The notes: generated by a model not told the origin, from the letters alone. Shown: positions 18,118-27,259, counted from the stretch's first letter. The stretch: 40,020 nucleotides of DNA from Sphingobacteriia bacterium (GCA_015999745.1 JAECQP010000034.1:1-40020), one strand, 5' to 3'. Translations and numbers: made by a program.

Positions 18118-20229
18118 TCAGTTCAGTGATAAATGAATACGTTGACCTTTAGCAATTGCCTGCCCCGGCAAAATGGATTGCCCCGCTACCCTTCCTTTCC
18201 CGCTCACATTCACCAGTAATCCCATTTCCTCACAGAGGTATACTGCGTCTTTCAGCCCCAGTCCTTTCAGCGCCGGCATGGACTGATCCGAAACCGGTTT
18301 CGCCTGCAAAACCAGTGTTGCATTGTTGTTCCGGATGCTGCTCCACAAATCGGCCCTTCCGGTAGAATCCTTGTAGCGCAGTTTCAGTTGCTGCGACAGG
18401 AATTCCACATCCTGCCTGTACCCGGTATAACTGTAATCCACACTATCCGATTTACGCAGCGAAACCATGCTGGTTTTAGCGCTGCGGATATAGGTGCTGT
18501 AAAGCCTGTCGGCAATTTCCTTGAACACCGGGCCGGCGATAGCTGCGCCATAATACACCGGCGCAAAAGGTTTATTCCTGATCACCACTACGCAGGTATA
18601 CTGCGGATTACCGGCAGGAAAATAACCGGCAAAAGAAGACTGGTAAATCCTGTTCACATATCCTTTATTGCCATCGGCCACCAGGGCGGTACCGGTTTTA
18701 CCCGCTACTTTGTAAGGCGAATTCAGGAACAACGACTTGGCCGTACCTTCTGTGCAAACGCCTTCCAGGCAGGTTTTCAGGAGTTGTAAAGTGGCGTCGC
18801 TGCAAATTTTTTCAGGCAAGGGCCTGGGTTGAAATTCTTTCAGCACAATCCCTTCTTCTTTGATGCTGCTAACCAGGTAAGGCTTCAGCATGGTGCCATT
18901 GTTGGCCACCGCATTATACAGCATGGCGGTTTGCAAAGGGCTGATGGAAAGATTGTAACCAAAAGCCATCCACGGAATAGTGGTGGGTCCAAACAGCCTG
19001 CTGCCGGGGCGATAGATCACCGGGTTCCGTTCACCCACAAGGTCAATACCGGTAACGGTATCGATCCGCATTTTAGCAAGGTGTTTCAAAAACCGGTTGG
19101 GAGCCGCCGCATAATGCGCTACCGCCAGTTTAGCCATGGCCACGTTGGAACTCAGTTCGAATGCATGTTTCACCGTAACATCATTCTCTTTATGCACTTC
19201 AGAATCATACACGGTTTGACCGGCAATTTTCCAGGAACCATTTTCCAGGTTCACCATCTGGTTCAAAGAAACTTTCCGGTCTTCCAGCAGCGCCATCAGG
19301 GTAGCCAGTTTAAAAGTAGAACCGGGTTCAGAAGGACTGATGGCATAGTTGAAATCTTCCCAGTACACACCCGGGCCTCTTTTACCCAGGTTGGCAATGG
19401 CTTTCACTTTGCCGGTTTGGGTTTCGATCACAATGGCGCAACCATTGTCCGCATCGTTTTTGATCATCATCTTCATCAGGGCGTTTTCCGTAACATCCTG
19501 AATAAAAACATCAATGGTGCTCACAATATCTTTCCCGGTTTCCGGCTCAATCAGGTAAGTATCATCTACGGGAACGCCCACGCCGCCGGCAATGGAACGA
19601 ACGGTTTGTTTGCCGTTGCGGCCGCGGAGTACGCTGTCGTAGGTTTTTTCGAGGCCCACTTTATTAGCGTCCCTTGCCAAACCAATGGTTCTGAAAGCCA
19701 GCATCTGGTAAGGGTTCAGGCGGATGGTCCGCTCGTTGGCAATCATCCCGCTTTTGTAACGGCCCAGTTTAAACAGCGGGAATTTCCGGAGTTCGTCGTA
19801 TTCGCGGAAGGAGATTTTCTTTTTCAGCAGAAAGTAACCGTCTTCCGCTTTATACCCCTGCTGCAAAATGGTTTTGTACCGGGCTGCAGGCAGGTCTTTG
19901 AATAATCTGGCGAGATACCAGCTCAGCGAATCCACATTTTCCCGAAAGCGCAACCCGTTTTTTTCGCGGAGGCCCGCCACGCGAAAGTCAATATAGATAT
20001 CAAACTGCGGAATGCTGGTACTCAGCATCTGGCCGTCTTCGCTGTAAATGGTACCGCGCTCCGCTTCAATTTCATCAATACGCTGGTGCAGGCTGTCGCT
20101 CATACTGCGCCACTTGCTGCCTTCTACCTGCTGAATGTAAACCGCTTTACCAAAGATGGCCACACAGGCAATGACCACCAGTATATAACTGAGGTACACT
20201 CTCCATAATATGTCGCGTTTTACTTCCAT
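18118..20229 (-). CDS. ftsI: FtsI/PBP3, septal transpeptidase with C-terminal PASTA domain
   Basis: A 703-aa class B penicillin-binding protein that cross-links septal peptidoglycan. An N-terminal anchor (about 11-30) is followed by the dimerisation domain with ERGTIYSEDG. The catalytic motifs are intact: S304-TFK, S360-S-N362 and K511-TG. The last ~55 residues (SMPALKGLGLKDAV onward) form one PASTA domain, a fold absent from E. coli FtsI but seen in Spo/Pbp2X types. Its ATG overlaps the ftsL stop by one base (TAATG). Confidence 0.97.
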   Translation of the reverse strand: MEVKRDILWRVYLSYILVVIACVAIFGKAVYIQQVEGSKWRSMSDSLHQRIDEIEAERGTIYSEDGQMLSTSIPQFDIYIDFRVAGLREKNGLRFRENVDSLSWYLARLFKDLPAARYKTILQQGYKAEDGYFLLKKKISFREYDELRKFPLFKLGRYKSGMIANERTIRLNPYQMLAFRTIGLARDANKVGLEKTYDSVLRGRNGKQTVRSIAGGVGVPVDDTYLIEPETGKDIVSTIDVFIQDVTENALMKMMIKNDADNGCAIVIETQTGKVKAIANLGKRGPGVYWEDFNYAISPSEPGSTFKLATLMALLEDRKVSLNQMVNLENGSWKIAGQTVYDSEVHKENDVTVKHAFELSSNVAMAKLAVAHYAAAPNRFLKHLAKMRIDTVTGIDLVGERNPVIYRPGSRLFGPTTIPWMAFGYNLSISPLQTAMLYNAVANNGTMLKPYLVSSIKEEGIVLKEFQPRPLPEKICSDATLQLLKTCLEGVCTEGTAKSLFLNSPYKVAGKTGTALVADGNKGYVNRIYQSSFAGYFPAGNPQYTCVVVIRNKPFAPVYYGAAIAGPVFKEIADRLYSTYIRSAKTSMVSLRKSDSVDYSYTGYRQDVEFLSQQLKLRYKDSTGRADLWSSIRNNNATLVLQAKPVSDQSMPALKGLGLKDAVYLCEEMGLLVNVSGKGRVAGQSILPGQAIAKGQRIHLSLN

Positions 20230-20546
20230 TATTTGTTGATTCGTTCGGGCATATCCTTACTCACTTTCAAGCCCAGGGGCCCGGCCGCTTTCACAATCTG
20301 CGCTTCTTCGCTCTTATACATTACTTCGCTTTTCAGCGTTTTATACACGTACTGTAATTCTTTCAATTCGTTGTTGATGGAATTAATCTGCCTGATGGTT
20401 CTGTCGGACATATGACCATTGGCTATGTAGAGTACCGCCAGTAAGGAGAGGAACAGGAAGAATGAAATATTCTTCAGGATCCATTCGTAACTGAACAATC
20501 CTTTTAAGGGATTCTTCGGGTTAGATTTGTTTTCGGGTACGGACAT
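20229..20546 (-). CDS. ftsL: FtsL-like divisome protein
   Basis: A 105-aa bitopic protein with a charged cytosolic N-terminus (1-23), one helix (about 24-42) and a periplasmic coiled coil (about 49-80), then AAGPLGLKVSKD, which is like the FtsL C-terminus. FtsL sequences are poorly conserved, so the call rests on size, topology and position between rsmH and ftsI, which is the invariant place of ftsL. It is translationally coupled to ftsI. Confidence 0.85.
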   Translation of the reverse strand: MSVPENKSNPKNPLKGLFSYEWILKNISFFLFLSLLAVLYIANGHMSDRTIRQINSINNELKELQYVYKTLKSEVMYKSEEAQIVKAAGPLGLKVSKDMPERINK

Positions 20547-20558
20547 ATATATATTAAA

Positions 20559-21497
20559 TCACAACTTTTCTGCTACTCTCAACTTGGCGCTCCTGCTTCT
20601 CATATTTCTCTTCAACTCATCAGCGCCAGCCGTTACCGGCTTCTTGTTTACCAACCGGAAAACCGTTTGCTTCGCAACGGATTCAAAGGGGTTATCCGGC
20701 GCTTCTTCAAAACTCCCCTGGCGAAAAAAATTTTTCACCATCCGGTCTTCAATGGAATGAAACGTAATGATGGCGGCCCTTCCACCGGGTTTCAACACAT
20801 CCGGCAATTGCTGCAACATTTCTTTCAGGGCGCCCATCTCGTCGTTCACTTCCATTCTCAGGGCCTGAAAAACCTGCGCCAGGTATTTATTGGGATTTCC
20901 TTTCACCACGGGACTGATCAGCGCTTTAAACTGTTCAATGGAATTGAACGGCAGGTGCATACGCTGGTGAACAATATGGTTGGCCAATGTTTTGGAATTG
21001 GTAACCTCTCCGTATTGTTCAAACAATTTGTGCAACTGTTGTTCGGAGTAAGATTTGATGATAGAAGCAGCGGTGGTTTCCTGCCTGCGATCCATCCGCA
21101 TGTCCATCGGGCCTGCGAAACGGATAGAGAAGCCACGCTCCCCTTCATCAAACTGGTGACTGCTGACGCCTAAATCGGCCAGCACACCATCAACGGCAGT
21201 TATATTATGCAGGCGCAAAAAACGCTGTATATGACGGAAGTTTTGGGGAATGAACAGCATCCGCGGATCATCCTGGATATTTTCCTGTGCGGCTGCATCC
21301 TGGTCAAAAGCAACCAGTTTTCCCCGCTCGCTGAGCCTGTTCAAAATACCCCTGCTATGCCCCCCGCCGCCAAAAGTGCAATCAACATAAATGCCATCGG
21401 CCTTAATATCCAGTCCTTCCAGGGTTTCGTTAAAGAGGACGGGGATATGATAAGCAGGTTGCTGTGCATCGGATCGGGGAGTTAGTTCCTTATCCAT
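20559..21497 (-). CDS. rsmH: 16S rRNA (cytosine1402-N4)-methyltransferase RsmH
   Basis: A 312-aa SAM-dependent methylase (MraW) that methylates C1402 of 16S rRNA. YHIPVLFNETLEGL at the N-terminus, the SAM loop DCTFGGGGHS (39-48), LADLGVSSHQFD and GGRAAIITFHSIEDRMVK are all diagnostic. It starts 1 bp after the mraZ stop and ends 12 bp before ftsL. It is the second gene of the cluster, as is usual. Confidence 0.97.
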   Translation of the reverse strand: MDKELTPRSDAQQPAYHIPVLFNETLEGLDIKADGIYVDCTFGGGGHSRGILNRLSERGKLVAFDQDAAAQENIQDDPRMLFIPQNFRHIQRFLRLHNITAVDGVLADLGVSSHQFDEGERGFSIRFAGPMDMRMDRRQETTAASIIKSYSEQQLHKLFEQYGEVTNSKTLANHIVHQRMHLPFNSIEQFKALISPVVKGNPNKYLAQVFQALRMEVNDEMGALKEMLQQLPDVLKPGGRAAIITFHSIEDRMVKNFFRQGSFEEAPDNPFESVAKQTVFRLVNKKPVTAGADELKRNMRSRSAKLRVAEKL

Positions 21498-21498
21498 A

Positions 21499-21957
21499 TC
21501 ACAGTTGATCAGTTTTATCGGCCATTACTTCCTGCGCCAGGCTGCTGAAAGCCTCGGGTGAAAAATCCTCAAAGAGCTGTTTGTACTTAGGAGCATCCCA
21601 TATTTCGAAACGATCCAGCGCTGCAGCCAGCACGATGTCTTTGGAGAGGCCGGCAAATTCCTTGAGGGAGGCGGGCAATAACATTCTGCCCGCAGCATCC
21701 AGTTCAATTTCAGTGGCCCCACCCAAAAACTGGCGCCTGAATTGGCGTACTTTTGGATCGAAATCATTCAACCGGCTGATTTTGGCAATAATCAATTCCC
21801 AACTTTTCAACGGATACAACGTGAGACATTTTTCGAAACCACGGCTGAGAATAAAGCGGTTCTCCCCTTCCGGCAACTGTTTTTTCAGTCCGCCGGGAAG
21901 CAGAAAACGCCCTTTAGCGTCAACCGTTGCTTCATATTCTCCGTGAAATCCGCTCAT
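21499..21957 (-). CDS. mraZ: MraZ, transcriptional regulator of the dcw cluster
   Basis: A 152-aa DNA-binding protein with two AbrB-like halves, each with the family motif: VDAKGRFLLP near residue 13 and LDAAGRMLLP near residue 90. MraZ binds repeated sites in its own promoter and modulates dcw transcription. The frame is open to a GTG at 21996, but homology begins at the ATG at 21957 (MSGFHGEY), and the upstream 39 nt overlap two of the four putative MraZ operators, so 21957 is chosen. It is the first gene of the cluster; a candidate operator array lies just upstream. Confidence 0.95.
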   Translation of the reverse strand: MSGFHGEYEATVDAKGRFLLPGGLKKQLPEGENRFILSRGFEKCLTLYPLKSWELIIAKISRLNDFDPKVRQFRRQFLGGATEIELDAAGRMLLPASLKEFAGLSKDIVLAAALDRFEIWDAPKYKQLFEDFSPEAFSSLAQEVMADKTDQL

Positions 21958-21982
21958 TTGGGTATAAATATTTCCAAGATTA

Positions 21983-22019
21983 CCACTTGTTGACACAAAA
22001 TAACACTTTTTCCCACTTT
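21983..22019 (-). promoter_or_regulatory. Four MraZ-type operator repeats with exact 10-bp period
   Basis: On the minus strand, reading toward mraZ: AAAGTGG (22019-22013), AAAGTGT (22009-22003), TTTGTGT (21999-21993) and CAAGTGG (21989-21983). The GTG cores are exactly 10 bp apart, with 3-nt spacers between heptamers. MraZ of mollicutes is known to bind AAAGTG[T/G] repeats with 3-nt spacers, and E. coli MraZ binds TGGGN direct repeats with 5-nt spacing. The array lies 26-62 nt before the mraZ ATG. A weak -7-like TTATTTTG (22003-21996) overlaps the third box, consistent with autorepression. Confidence 0.8.
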
Positions 22020-22036
22020 AAATCACCATTTAAAGC

Positions 22037-22056
22037 GCTTGTATTTATCCACAAGC
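22037..22056. repeat. Inverted repeat enclosing a perfect DnaA box
   Basis: GCTTGT (22037-22042) and ACAAGC (22051-22056) form a perfect 6-bp inverted repeat with an 8-nt loop. The TTATCCACA box (22045-22053) spans the loop and right arm. It could be a protein-binding palindrome; the stem is too weak and lacks a T run, so it is unlikely to be a terminator. Confidence 0.4.
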
Positions 22057-22144
22057 AAAAAACGCTTCGATCCCTTTACAGAGTTGAGTTACAGCCATTT
22101 CCACAAAAACGTCATGTGAATTAAATGTGAATAGCTGTGAATAA
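22045..22144. promoter_or_regulatory. DnaA-box cluster upstream of the dcw cluster
   Basis: Sites resembling the DnaA box TTATNCACA: TTATCCACA at 22045-22053 (plus, full match), ATTTCCACA at 22097-22105 (plus, 7 of 9 to TTATCCACA), TAATTCACA at 22115-22123 (minus, one mismatch), CTATTCACA at 22126-22134 (minus, one mismatch) and TTATTCACA at 22136-22144 (minus, full match). The last three are in the same orientation, 11 and 10 bp apart. They lie between the SusD terminator and mraZ, so dcw transcription, replication control or DnaA titration are possible roles. The three tandem sites could instead bind another factor recognising TGTGAAT. Confidence 0.5.
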
Positions 22145-22191
22145 GCGGTGCATAGCGCTTCAAAGCCCCTGAAATAAAGGCTTCCGAACAC

Positions 22192-22223
22192 AAAAAGGCC
22201 CCACTCCAAAAGGAGCAGGGCCC
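22192..22223 (-). terminator. Rho-independent terminator after susD
   Basis: On the minus strand, GGGCC (22222-22218) pairs with GGCCC (22201-22197) and CTCC with GGAG across a TTTT loop, with one internal mismatch, followed by TTTTT (22196-22192). It lies about 46 nt after the susD stop and insulates the dcw promoter region. Confidence 0.85.
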
Positions 22224-22268
22224 TACTAATCCATAAACCTATTCAGTAATGAAGCTTTACGCAGGTAA

Positions 22269-23798
22269 TCAATATCCCGGATTCTGGAACATTTTCGCGG
22301 GGTTCAGTTTTACTTCATTCAGGGGGATAGGAAAATAATAATCCTTTGTGGTACAGTTGGTTAAGGGAGAGTTGTTGTAATCCGCCTGGTTTTTGGAACG
22401 GATATACGAAACCAGTTCCGTAGCGTTGAAGAAACGGGTCAGATCGTGCCAGCGATGGTGTTCAAAAGCCAGTTCAATCCTTCGTTCGTGCAGGATGGCC
22501 AGTTTCAGCGTAGCATAACGAGATTTATATACCGGATCCAGCAGCATGGTTTCATAGGAAGGCATTCCTGCTCTTTCCCTCACCATATTGAGGTATAAAA
22601 CGGCATTGGCATTATCATTCAGGTACATATAGGCTTCCGAAAGGTTCAGGATGATATCCGCATACCGCATGATGATGCAGTCATTACCACCATATCCAAG
22701 GTTGCTGGCAGCAGCGCTTGCATCCCGGAACTTCGTGATAAAATAAGCCTGTACGGCGGGGGCGCTTGCAAACTTGATAGAAAAGTTAGTTCTGCTGTCC
22801 CCTGTTTCAAATTCTTTCAGGAGATCGTTGGTCAGTGTGCCGCCGGCGCCGGTAGAAACCACCAGGGAATTGATGGTTTCCCCCCTCGCCTGGTTATTGG
22901 CGGCAATGCTGGAGCGATACGTCGGATCGCCCTGCTTATAAGCAACCTGGAAGATGATTTCCGGGTTGGTGTTTTTCATATTTACATCAAAAACATCTTT
23001 ATACGGGATATCAGCCAGTTTGGCAAACCCTTTCTGGTTGTAACAGGCCAGTAAATAGTTTTTTGCATTGGTAAAATACTCAGTGGCATTGGGAGAAGCA
23101 AGCGTTGCGCCCATGGTTAAATAAACCTGGCCCAGCAAACCGTTTGCCGCCTGCAAAGAAACCCTGCCTTTATTGGCGGCAGGCTGAACAACCGGAAGGT
23201 TGCTGGCGACCACTTCTTTCAGGTCTTTCACAATCTGTGCATACACTTCTTCTCTCGAAGCGCGGAAGGTCAGTGCATCCGCCTGTTCAGCAGAAGTGAG
23301 CTTTTCAGTAACCAGCGGAACTGCGCCAAATTCCCTGACCAGGTTGAAATACATCAATGCCCTGATAAATTTCATTTCGGCGATGTATTGTGTTCTTGTT
23401 GCATCGGATGCAAAGGGTACTGTTCCGATATAAGACAGGATCAGGTTAGCCCTGGAGATGGGTACATACAGTGCAGTCCAGTGATTTTGCAGCCAGGTGT
23501 TACTTGCAACCAGAGAGAACGCCGTGAACTGAAACGGTTCACCATTGTTAGACTGGTTATCGGTTGAGTTCACATCATCAGATCTGTCGTCGGTCCAGGT
23601 AGAAGCGCCTTCACCAATGCAATTGTTGCTGCGCAGGGCCTGGTAAGCCCCATAAACGCCATTGGTAATATCGGTTTCCGTATTAAACCCTCTTTCCACC
23701 GAAACAGCATTGGGGTTGGTTTGCTCCAGGAAATCTTTTTTGCAGCCACCCAGCATCAGCAACAGCGGACCAGTGATGATCAGGATATATTTTTTCAT
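22269..23798 (-). CDS. SusD/RagB-like surface nutrient-binding lipoprotein
   Basis: A 509-aa protein with a lipoprotein signal (lipobox LGGC, Cys19, followed by KKDFLEQTNPN, typical of SusD proteins). The N-terminal SusD-like segment (NTETDITNGVYGAYQAL) and C-terminal RagB segment (ILHERRIELAFEHHRWHDLTRF, near 430-450) are clear. SusD proteins cap the TonB-dependent channel on the cell surface and bind the incoming ligand. Its SusC partner lies 27 bp upstream. No glycoside hydrolase, sulfatase, peptidase or regulator adjoins it, so the ligand (glycan, peptide or other) is unknown. Confidence 0.95.
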   Translation of the reverse strand: MKKYILIITGPLLLMLGGCKKDFLEQTNPNAVSVERGFNTETDITNGVYGAYQALRSNNCIGEGASTWTDDRSDDVNSTDNQSNNGEPFQFTAFSLVASNTWLQNHWTALYVPISRANLILSYIGTVPFASDATRTQYIAEMKFIRALMYFNLVREFGAVPLVTEKLTSAEQADALTFRASREEVYAQIVKDLKEVVASNLPVVQPAANKGRVSLQAANGLLGQVYLTMGATLASPNATEYFTNAKNYLLACYNQKGFAKLADIPYKDVFDVNMKNTNPEIIFQVAYKQGDPTYRSSIAANNQARGETINSLVVSTGAGGTLTNDLLKEFETGDSRTNFSIKFASAPAVQAYFITKFRDASAAASNLGYGGNDCIIMRYADIILNLSEAYMYLNDNANAVLYLNMVRERAGMPSYETMLLDPVYKSRYATLKLAILHERRIELAFEHHRWHDLTRFFNATELVSYIRSKNQADYNNSPLTNCTTKDYYFPIPLNEVKLNPAKMFQNPGY

Positions 23799-23825
23799 AA
23801 TTCTGTTTTTTGTTTTTATGATCGG

Positions 23826-26800
23826 TTAAAACTGGATTTTAAGCCCTGTGGAAAAAGAACGTACCAGCGGGTATTTACCATAATCAACCCCCGGTGTAAG
23901 GTTTACACCATTGTTATAATCCACTTCGGGGTTGTAACCCAGGTATTTGGTAACAGTAAAAACATTGTCGATGCTCGAATACCATCTCAGGTTACTGATT
24001 CCCAGTTTTTTAACAAAACCGAACTGCGGGAATGTATACCCGAACGTAATATTGGTGCAGCGGAAATAGGATCCGTCCTGGATATAGAAATCGGACAAAC
24101 GGGTGCTATTGCTCTGCGTACCACCCCGTGAAGCCCTGTATTCATGGCCATTGCCCGGCTGCGATTCACTTCTGTAACGATTGGCGGTAACTGCATAGTT
24201 ATTACCGGAGCCTTCAAAGTTCCTGATATAATAATCCTGTCCGTCAATGACTTTATTACCCTGCGAACCATTGAAAGAAGCAGTAAAATCAAATTGCTTA
24301 TAACTGAGATTAACGTTAAATCCATAGGTGAACTTTGCATAAGGGGAACCGATGATTTGTTTATCGGATTCATTCACCAATCCGTCTCCATTCACATCTT
24401 CGAAATACAGGTCGCCCGGATTTAACGGAGTACTGGAATAAGTGGAACGAGGCGGTCCTTTCAGCTTATACCCCGGAGGAAAAGTGTTATTGGGTAATAA
24501 GGCGGCGTTGTCTGCAGCAATATTGGCCATATCGCTTTGTCTAACCATACCGGCCACTTTTAAACCGTAGAACATACCAACAGGATCTCCCTCGCGGGTA
24601 ACATGCGTAATGTAACTTCTTTCAGCGCCGGCCACATAAATTTCACTGGCGCCACCAAGGCTAACCACTTTATTTTTATTGGCAGTGATATTACCGCTGA
24701 AGTTCAGGTTAAACTTCCTGCCCTCTATGATTTTTGCATCCAGTTGAAAATCGAAACCCTTGTTTTGAATATTTGAATTGGAGAGGTTGGTCAGGATAGA
24801 AGTTCCACCTGTTAAAGAAGAAATGCTTTTGTTGAACAGGAGGTTGTAACTCTTACTGATATAATAATTGAAGAACATGGATAAACGGTTGTTCAACAAC
24901 CCCAGGTCCAGGCCAAAATTATACTGAGCGGTAGATTCCCATCCCAGTTTACTGTCTGTAATATTTCCGGCCCATGTTGCGGTGTACACATTGTTACCAA
25001 GCACCACGCCGCCGGTACCCCCCAGCGCCTGTTCGTACCGATAGTTACCGATATTATTGTTACCGGTCAGACCCCAGCTTGCACGCAGTTTAACGGTAGA
25101 GTTTTTACCCAGCCAGCCTTTGTAGAAATCTTCGTTCGACAGGTTCCAACCTGCAGAAACGGAAGGGAACTGACCCCAGCGGTTTTGAGGGCCAAATCTC
25201 GAAGAAGCATCAGAACGGAATGAACCGGTGAGGTAATACTTTTGATCGTAACTGTAAATGACCCTTGCCAGGTAAGAAACTAAGGTAGTGGTAGATTTGC
25301 CTGTATTAGACAGGATATAGAAGTTGGCCGCATTGGCGCCACGGGCGGTGATTTCCGGGATCAGGTCGTTGGAAAAACCATTGGCGCCGACACCCAGTAC
25401 ATCCATGACGGTTTTTTGCGCAGAGTAGCCCACCAGGCCGTCGAAGCTATGCCTGCCCGCCTGCTTTTTGTAGTTCATGGTAAACTCAGCCATCAGATCC
25501 TGTGTATTCAGAAACTGTGCAGCAGCATTGGCAGCAGCAATGGCCTGGGGCGAACCCGGAGGATTGATGCCGCTGCTGAGGTTGGTAGGGTAATAGTACT
25601 CGTATTTTTCATTGTAGGTCTGGCCGCCCAGGTTCAATTTGGCATTGAGGCCGGGGATGATTTCATATACGGCATTGGCATTGTAAGTAGCCCTGGTTCC
25701 CTTTCTTGTAATCTTCACCCGCTGCGCAAGCGCAACCGGATTCTCGATACCCTGAAATGCATAAGAAAAACCATCGGTCTGTTGCGCAGCCTGTCCCAAC
25801 GCAAGGCTTCCATCCGGGTTATAAAGCGGGAAAATGGGCATATACACCAATGCTCCCAATATAGGCCCCTGGTTAAAGCGGCCTTCCTCTACTTCGCGGT
25901 TATTGGTATTGGTAACAAATATGCTGGTACCCACTTTTAGTTTCTTGCTGATATCAGCGTCTATATTGGCGCGCAGGCTCAGTCGTTTCTGAAAAGTGCT
26001 TGTAATAATCCCCTCCTGGTCCTGGTAACCGGCGCTGATCAGGTATCTTGTACTATTGCCGCCGCCGGAAAAAGAAAGATTGTGCCTGTTGGTAATGGCA
26101 TTCCGGTATAAAGCATCCTGCCAGTCTGTATTATACTGAGGCTTGATCAGGGTCTGCGTTTTGAAATCGTATAAAGATTTAAGGATGGAAACAGAACCTG
26201 TATTAGAACTTCCCGCTTTCAAAACACGGGTAGCATTATCATCGGAGAAGAACGCATCACTCCAGGTAATTCCTTTCGCGATCAGGATATCTCTGTAGGA
26301 ATTGTTCCTTCCATCCACAAACAATGAAGCAAAGCCTTCCGCATCCAGCATGTCTACTTTATGCGCCAGGTTGCTGGAGGAGAACTGATAATCGTATTCA
26401 AACTTTCCCTTACCCTGCCTGCCCCGCTTGGTAGTGATCAAAACCACCCCCGCAGAAGCCCTTGATCCGTAAATCGCTGCAGAAGCAGCATCTTTTAAAA
26501 TTTCGATAGACTCAATATCATCCGGGTTAATGAAGATATCATTACCTGCGGTAGCGGGATTATACCCGGAAGTCTGGTTGGTCGTATTGCCCGGACCGGA
26601 ACTAACGTTTCCGCCAACCGGGTATCCGTCAATTACATAAAGGGGTTCGGAGCTTGCGTTGATGGAGCCGATACCGCGGACACGGATCTTAGTACCGGAA
26701 TATGGCGCACCACTCACCTGTGCAACCTGAACGCCGGCCACTTTACCCACCAGGGCCTGGCTCAAGGTAGGGGAGCTCAGGTTCAGTTCCCTTGCCTTAA

Positions 26801-27215
26801 CACTGGAAACAGCGCCGGTAAGGTCGCTTTTTCTTAAGCGCGAATACCCGATAAACACTTCATCCAATATCTTCACGTCTTCCTTCATTTGCACATCCAG
26901 TACAGATCCAGTTACCCTCAGCTCCTGCGTAAGATTACCGGTATAGGAAAAAACAAGAATGATACCGGGGTTAACGGTAATGGAATACATACCTTTTGCA
27001 TCCGTTACGGCAGATTTGCCCGCAGGTTTGGAAGTAATACTAACGCCCTGAAGCGGTTTATTGAATTCATCCGTAACAGTACCTGAAACTTTGTTCTGTG
27101 CATGTACAAAGGACAGGGAGAGCATCGCAGCCGTAAAAAAGATCCATTTCAATCTTTTCTGCACCCGATGAAAAGCAGACAGTCCTGTCTTGCCGGTTAA
27201 TGCTGGGTTCATCAT
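23826..27215 (-). CDS. SusC/RagA-like TonB-dependent outer membrane transporter
   Basis: A protein of 1129 aa from the ATG at 27215. A signal peptide (KWIFFTAAMLSLSFVHAQ) is followed by a carboxypeptidase-regulatory-like beta domain (KVSGTVTDEFNKPLQGVSI), a plug domain (GKVAGVQVAQVSGAP, IRVRGIGSINASSEPLYVIDG) and the 22-strand barrel, ending in an aromatic-terminated strand (LKIQF). There is no N-terminal STN domain and no FecR or ECF sigma gene nearby, so trans-envelope sigma signalling is unlikely. The open frame extends to an ATG at 27266 that overlaps the stop of the upstream gene; the ATG at 27215 gives a cleaner signal peptide. Confidence 0.95.
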   Translation of the reverse strand: MMNPALTGKTGLSAFHRVQKRLKWIFFTAAMLSLSFVHAQNKVSGTVTDEFNKPLQGVSITSKPAGKSAVTDAKGMYSITVNPGIILVFSYTGNLTQELRVTGSVLDVQMKEDVKILDEVFIGYSRLRKSDLTGAVSSVKARELNLSSPTLSQALVGKVAGVQVAQVSGAPYSGTKIRVRGIGSINASSEPLYVIDGYPVGGNVSSGPGNTTNQTSGYNPATAGNDIFINPDDIESIEILKDAASAAIYGSRASAGVVLITTKRGRQGKGKFEYDYQFSSSNLAHKVDMLDAEGFASLFVDGRNNSYRDILIAKGITWSDAFFSDDNATRVLKAGSSNTGSVSILKSLYDFKTQTLIKPQYNTDWQDALYRNAITNRHNLSFSGGGNSTRYLISAGYQDQEGIITSTFQKRLSLRANIDADISKKLKVGTSIFVTNTNNREVEEGRFNQGPILGALVYMPIFPLYNPDGSLALGQAAQQTDGFSYAFQGIENPVALAQRVKITRKGTRATYNANAVYEIIPGLNAKLNLGGQTYNEKYEYYYPTNLSSGINPPGSPQAIAAANAAAQFLNTQDLMAEFTMNYKKQAGRHSFDGLVGYSAQKTVMDVLGVGANGFSNDLIPEITARGANAANFYILSNTGKSTTTLVSYLARVIYSYDQKYYLTGSFRSDASSRFGPQNRWGQFPSVSAGWNLSNEDFYKGWLGKNSTVKLRASWGLTGNNNIGNYRYEQALGGTGGVVLGNNVYTATWAGNITDSKLGWESTAQYNFGLDLGLLNNRLSMFFNYYISKSYNLLFNKSISSLTGGTSILTNLSNSNIQNKGFDFQLDAKIIEGRKFNLNFSGNITANKNKVVSLGGASEIYVAGAERSYITHVTREGDPVGMFYGLKVAGMVRQSDMANIAADNAALLPNNTFPPGYKLKGPPRSTYSSTPLNPGDLYFEDVNGDGLVNESDKQIIGSPYAKFTYGFNVNLSYKQFDFTASFNGSQGNKVIDGQDYYIRNFEGSGNNYAVTANRYRSESQPGNGHEYRASRGGTQSNSTRLSDFYIQDGSYFRCTNITFGYTFPQFGFVKKLGISNLRWYSSIDNVFTVTKYLGYNPEVDYNNGVNLTPGVDYGKYPLVRSFSTGLKIQF

Positions 27216-27259
27216 AAGTTGTTTAAAGTTTAATATTTGGTTATAGTTGTTCTGAATAG

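Noticed and set aside
21958..21996. N-terminal extension of MraZ from a GTG at 21996.
   Set aside because: The extension lacks family similarity and overlaps two MraZ-type operator repeats; the ATG at 21957 fits the family.
21927..22124. 65-codon open frame on the plus strand crossing the dcw leader.
   Set aside because: It overlaps mraZ and its operator region, has no recognisable domain, and its composition follows the binding-site repeats.
22097..22144. CRP-like palindrome in the TGTGA repeats.
   Set aside because: The three TGTGAAT units are direct repeats, not inverted; no TGTGA-N6-TCACA is formed.
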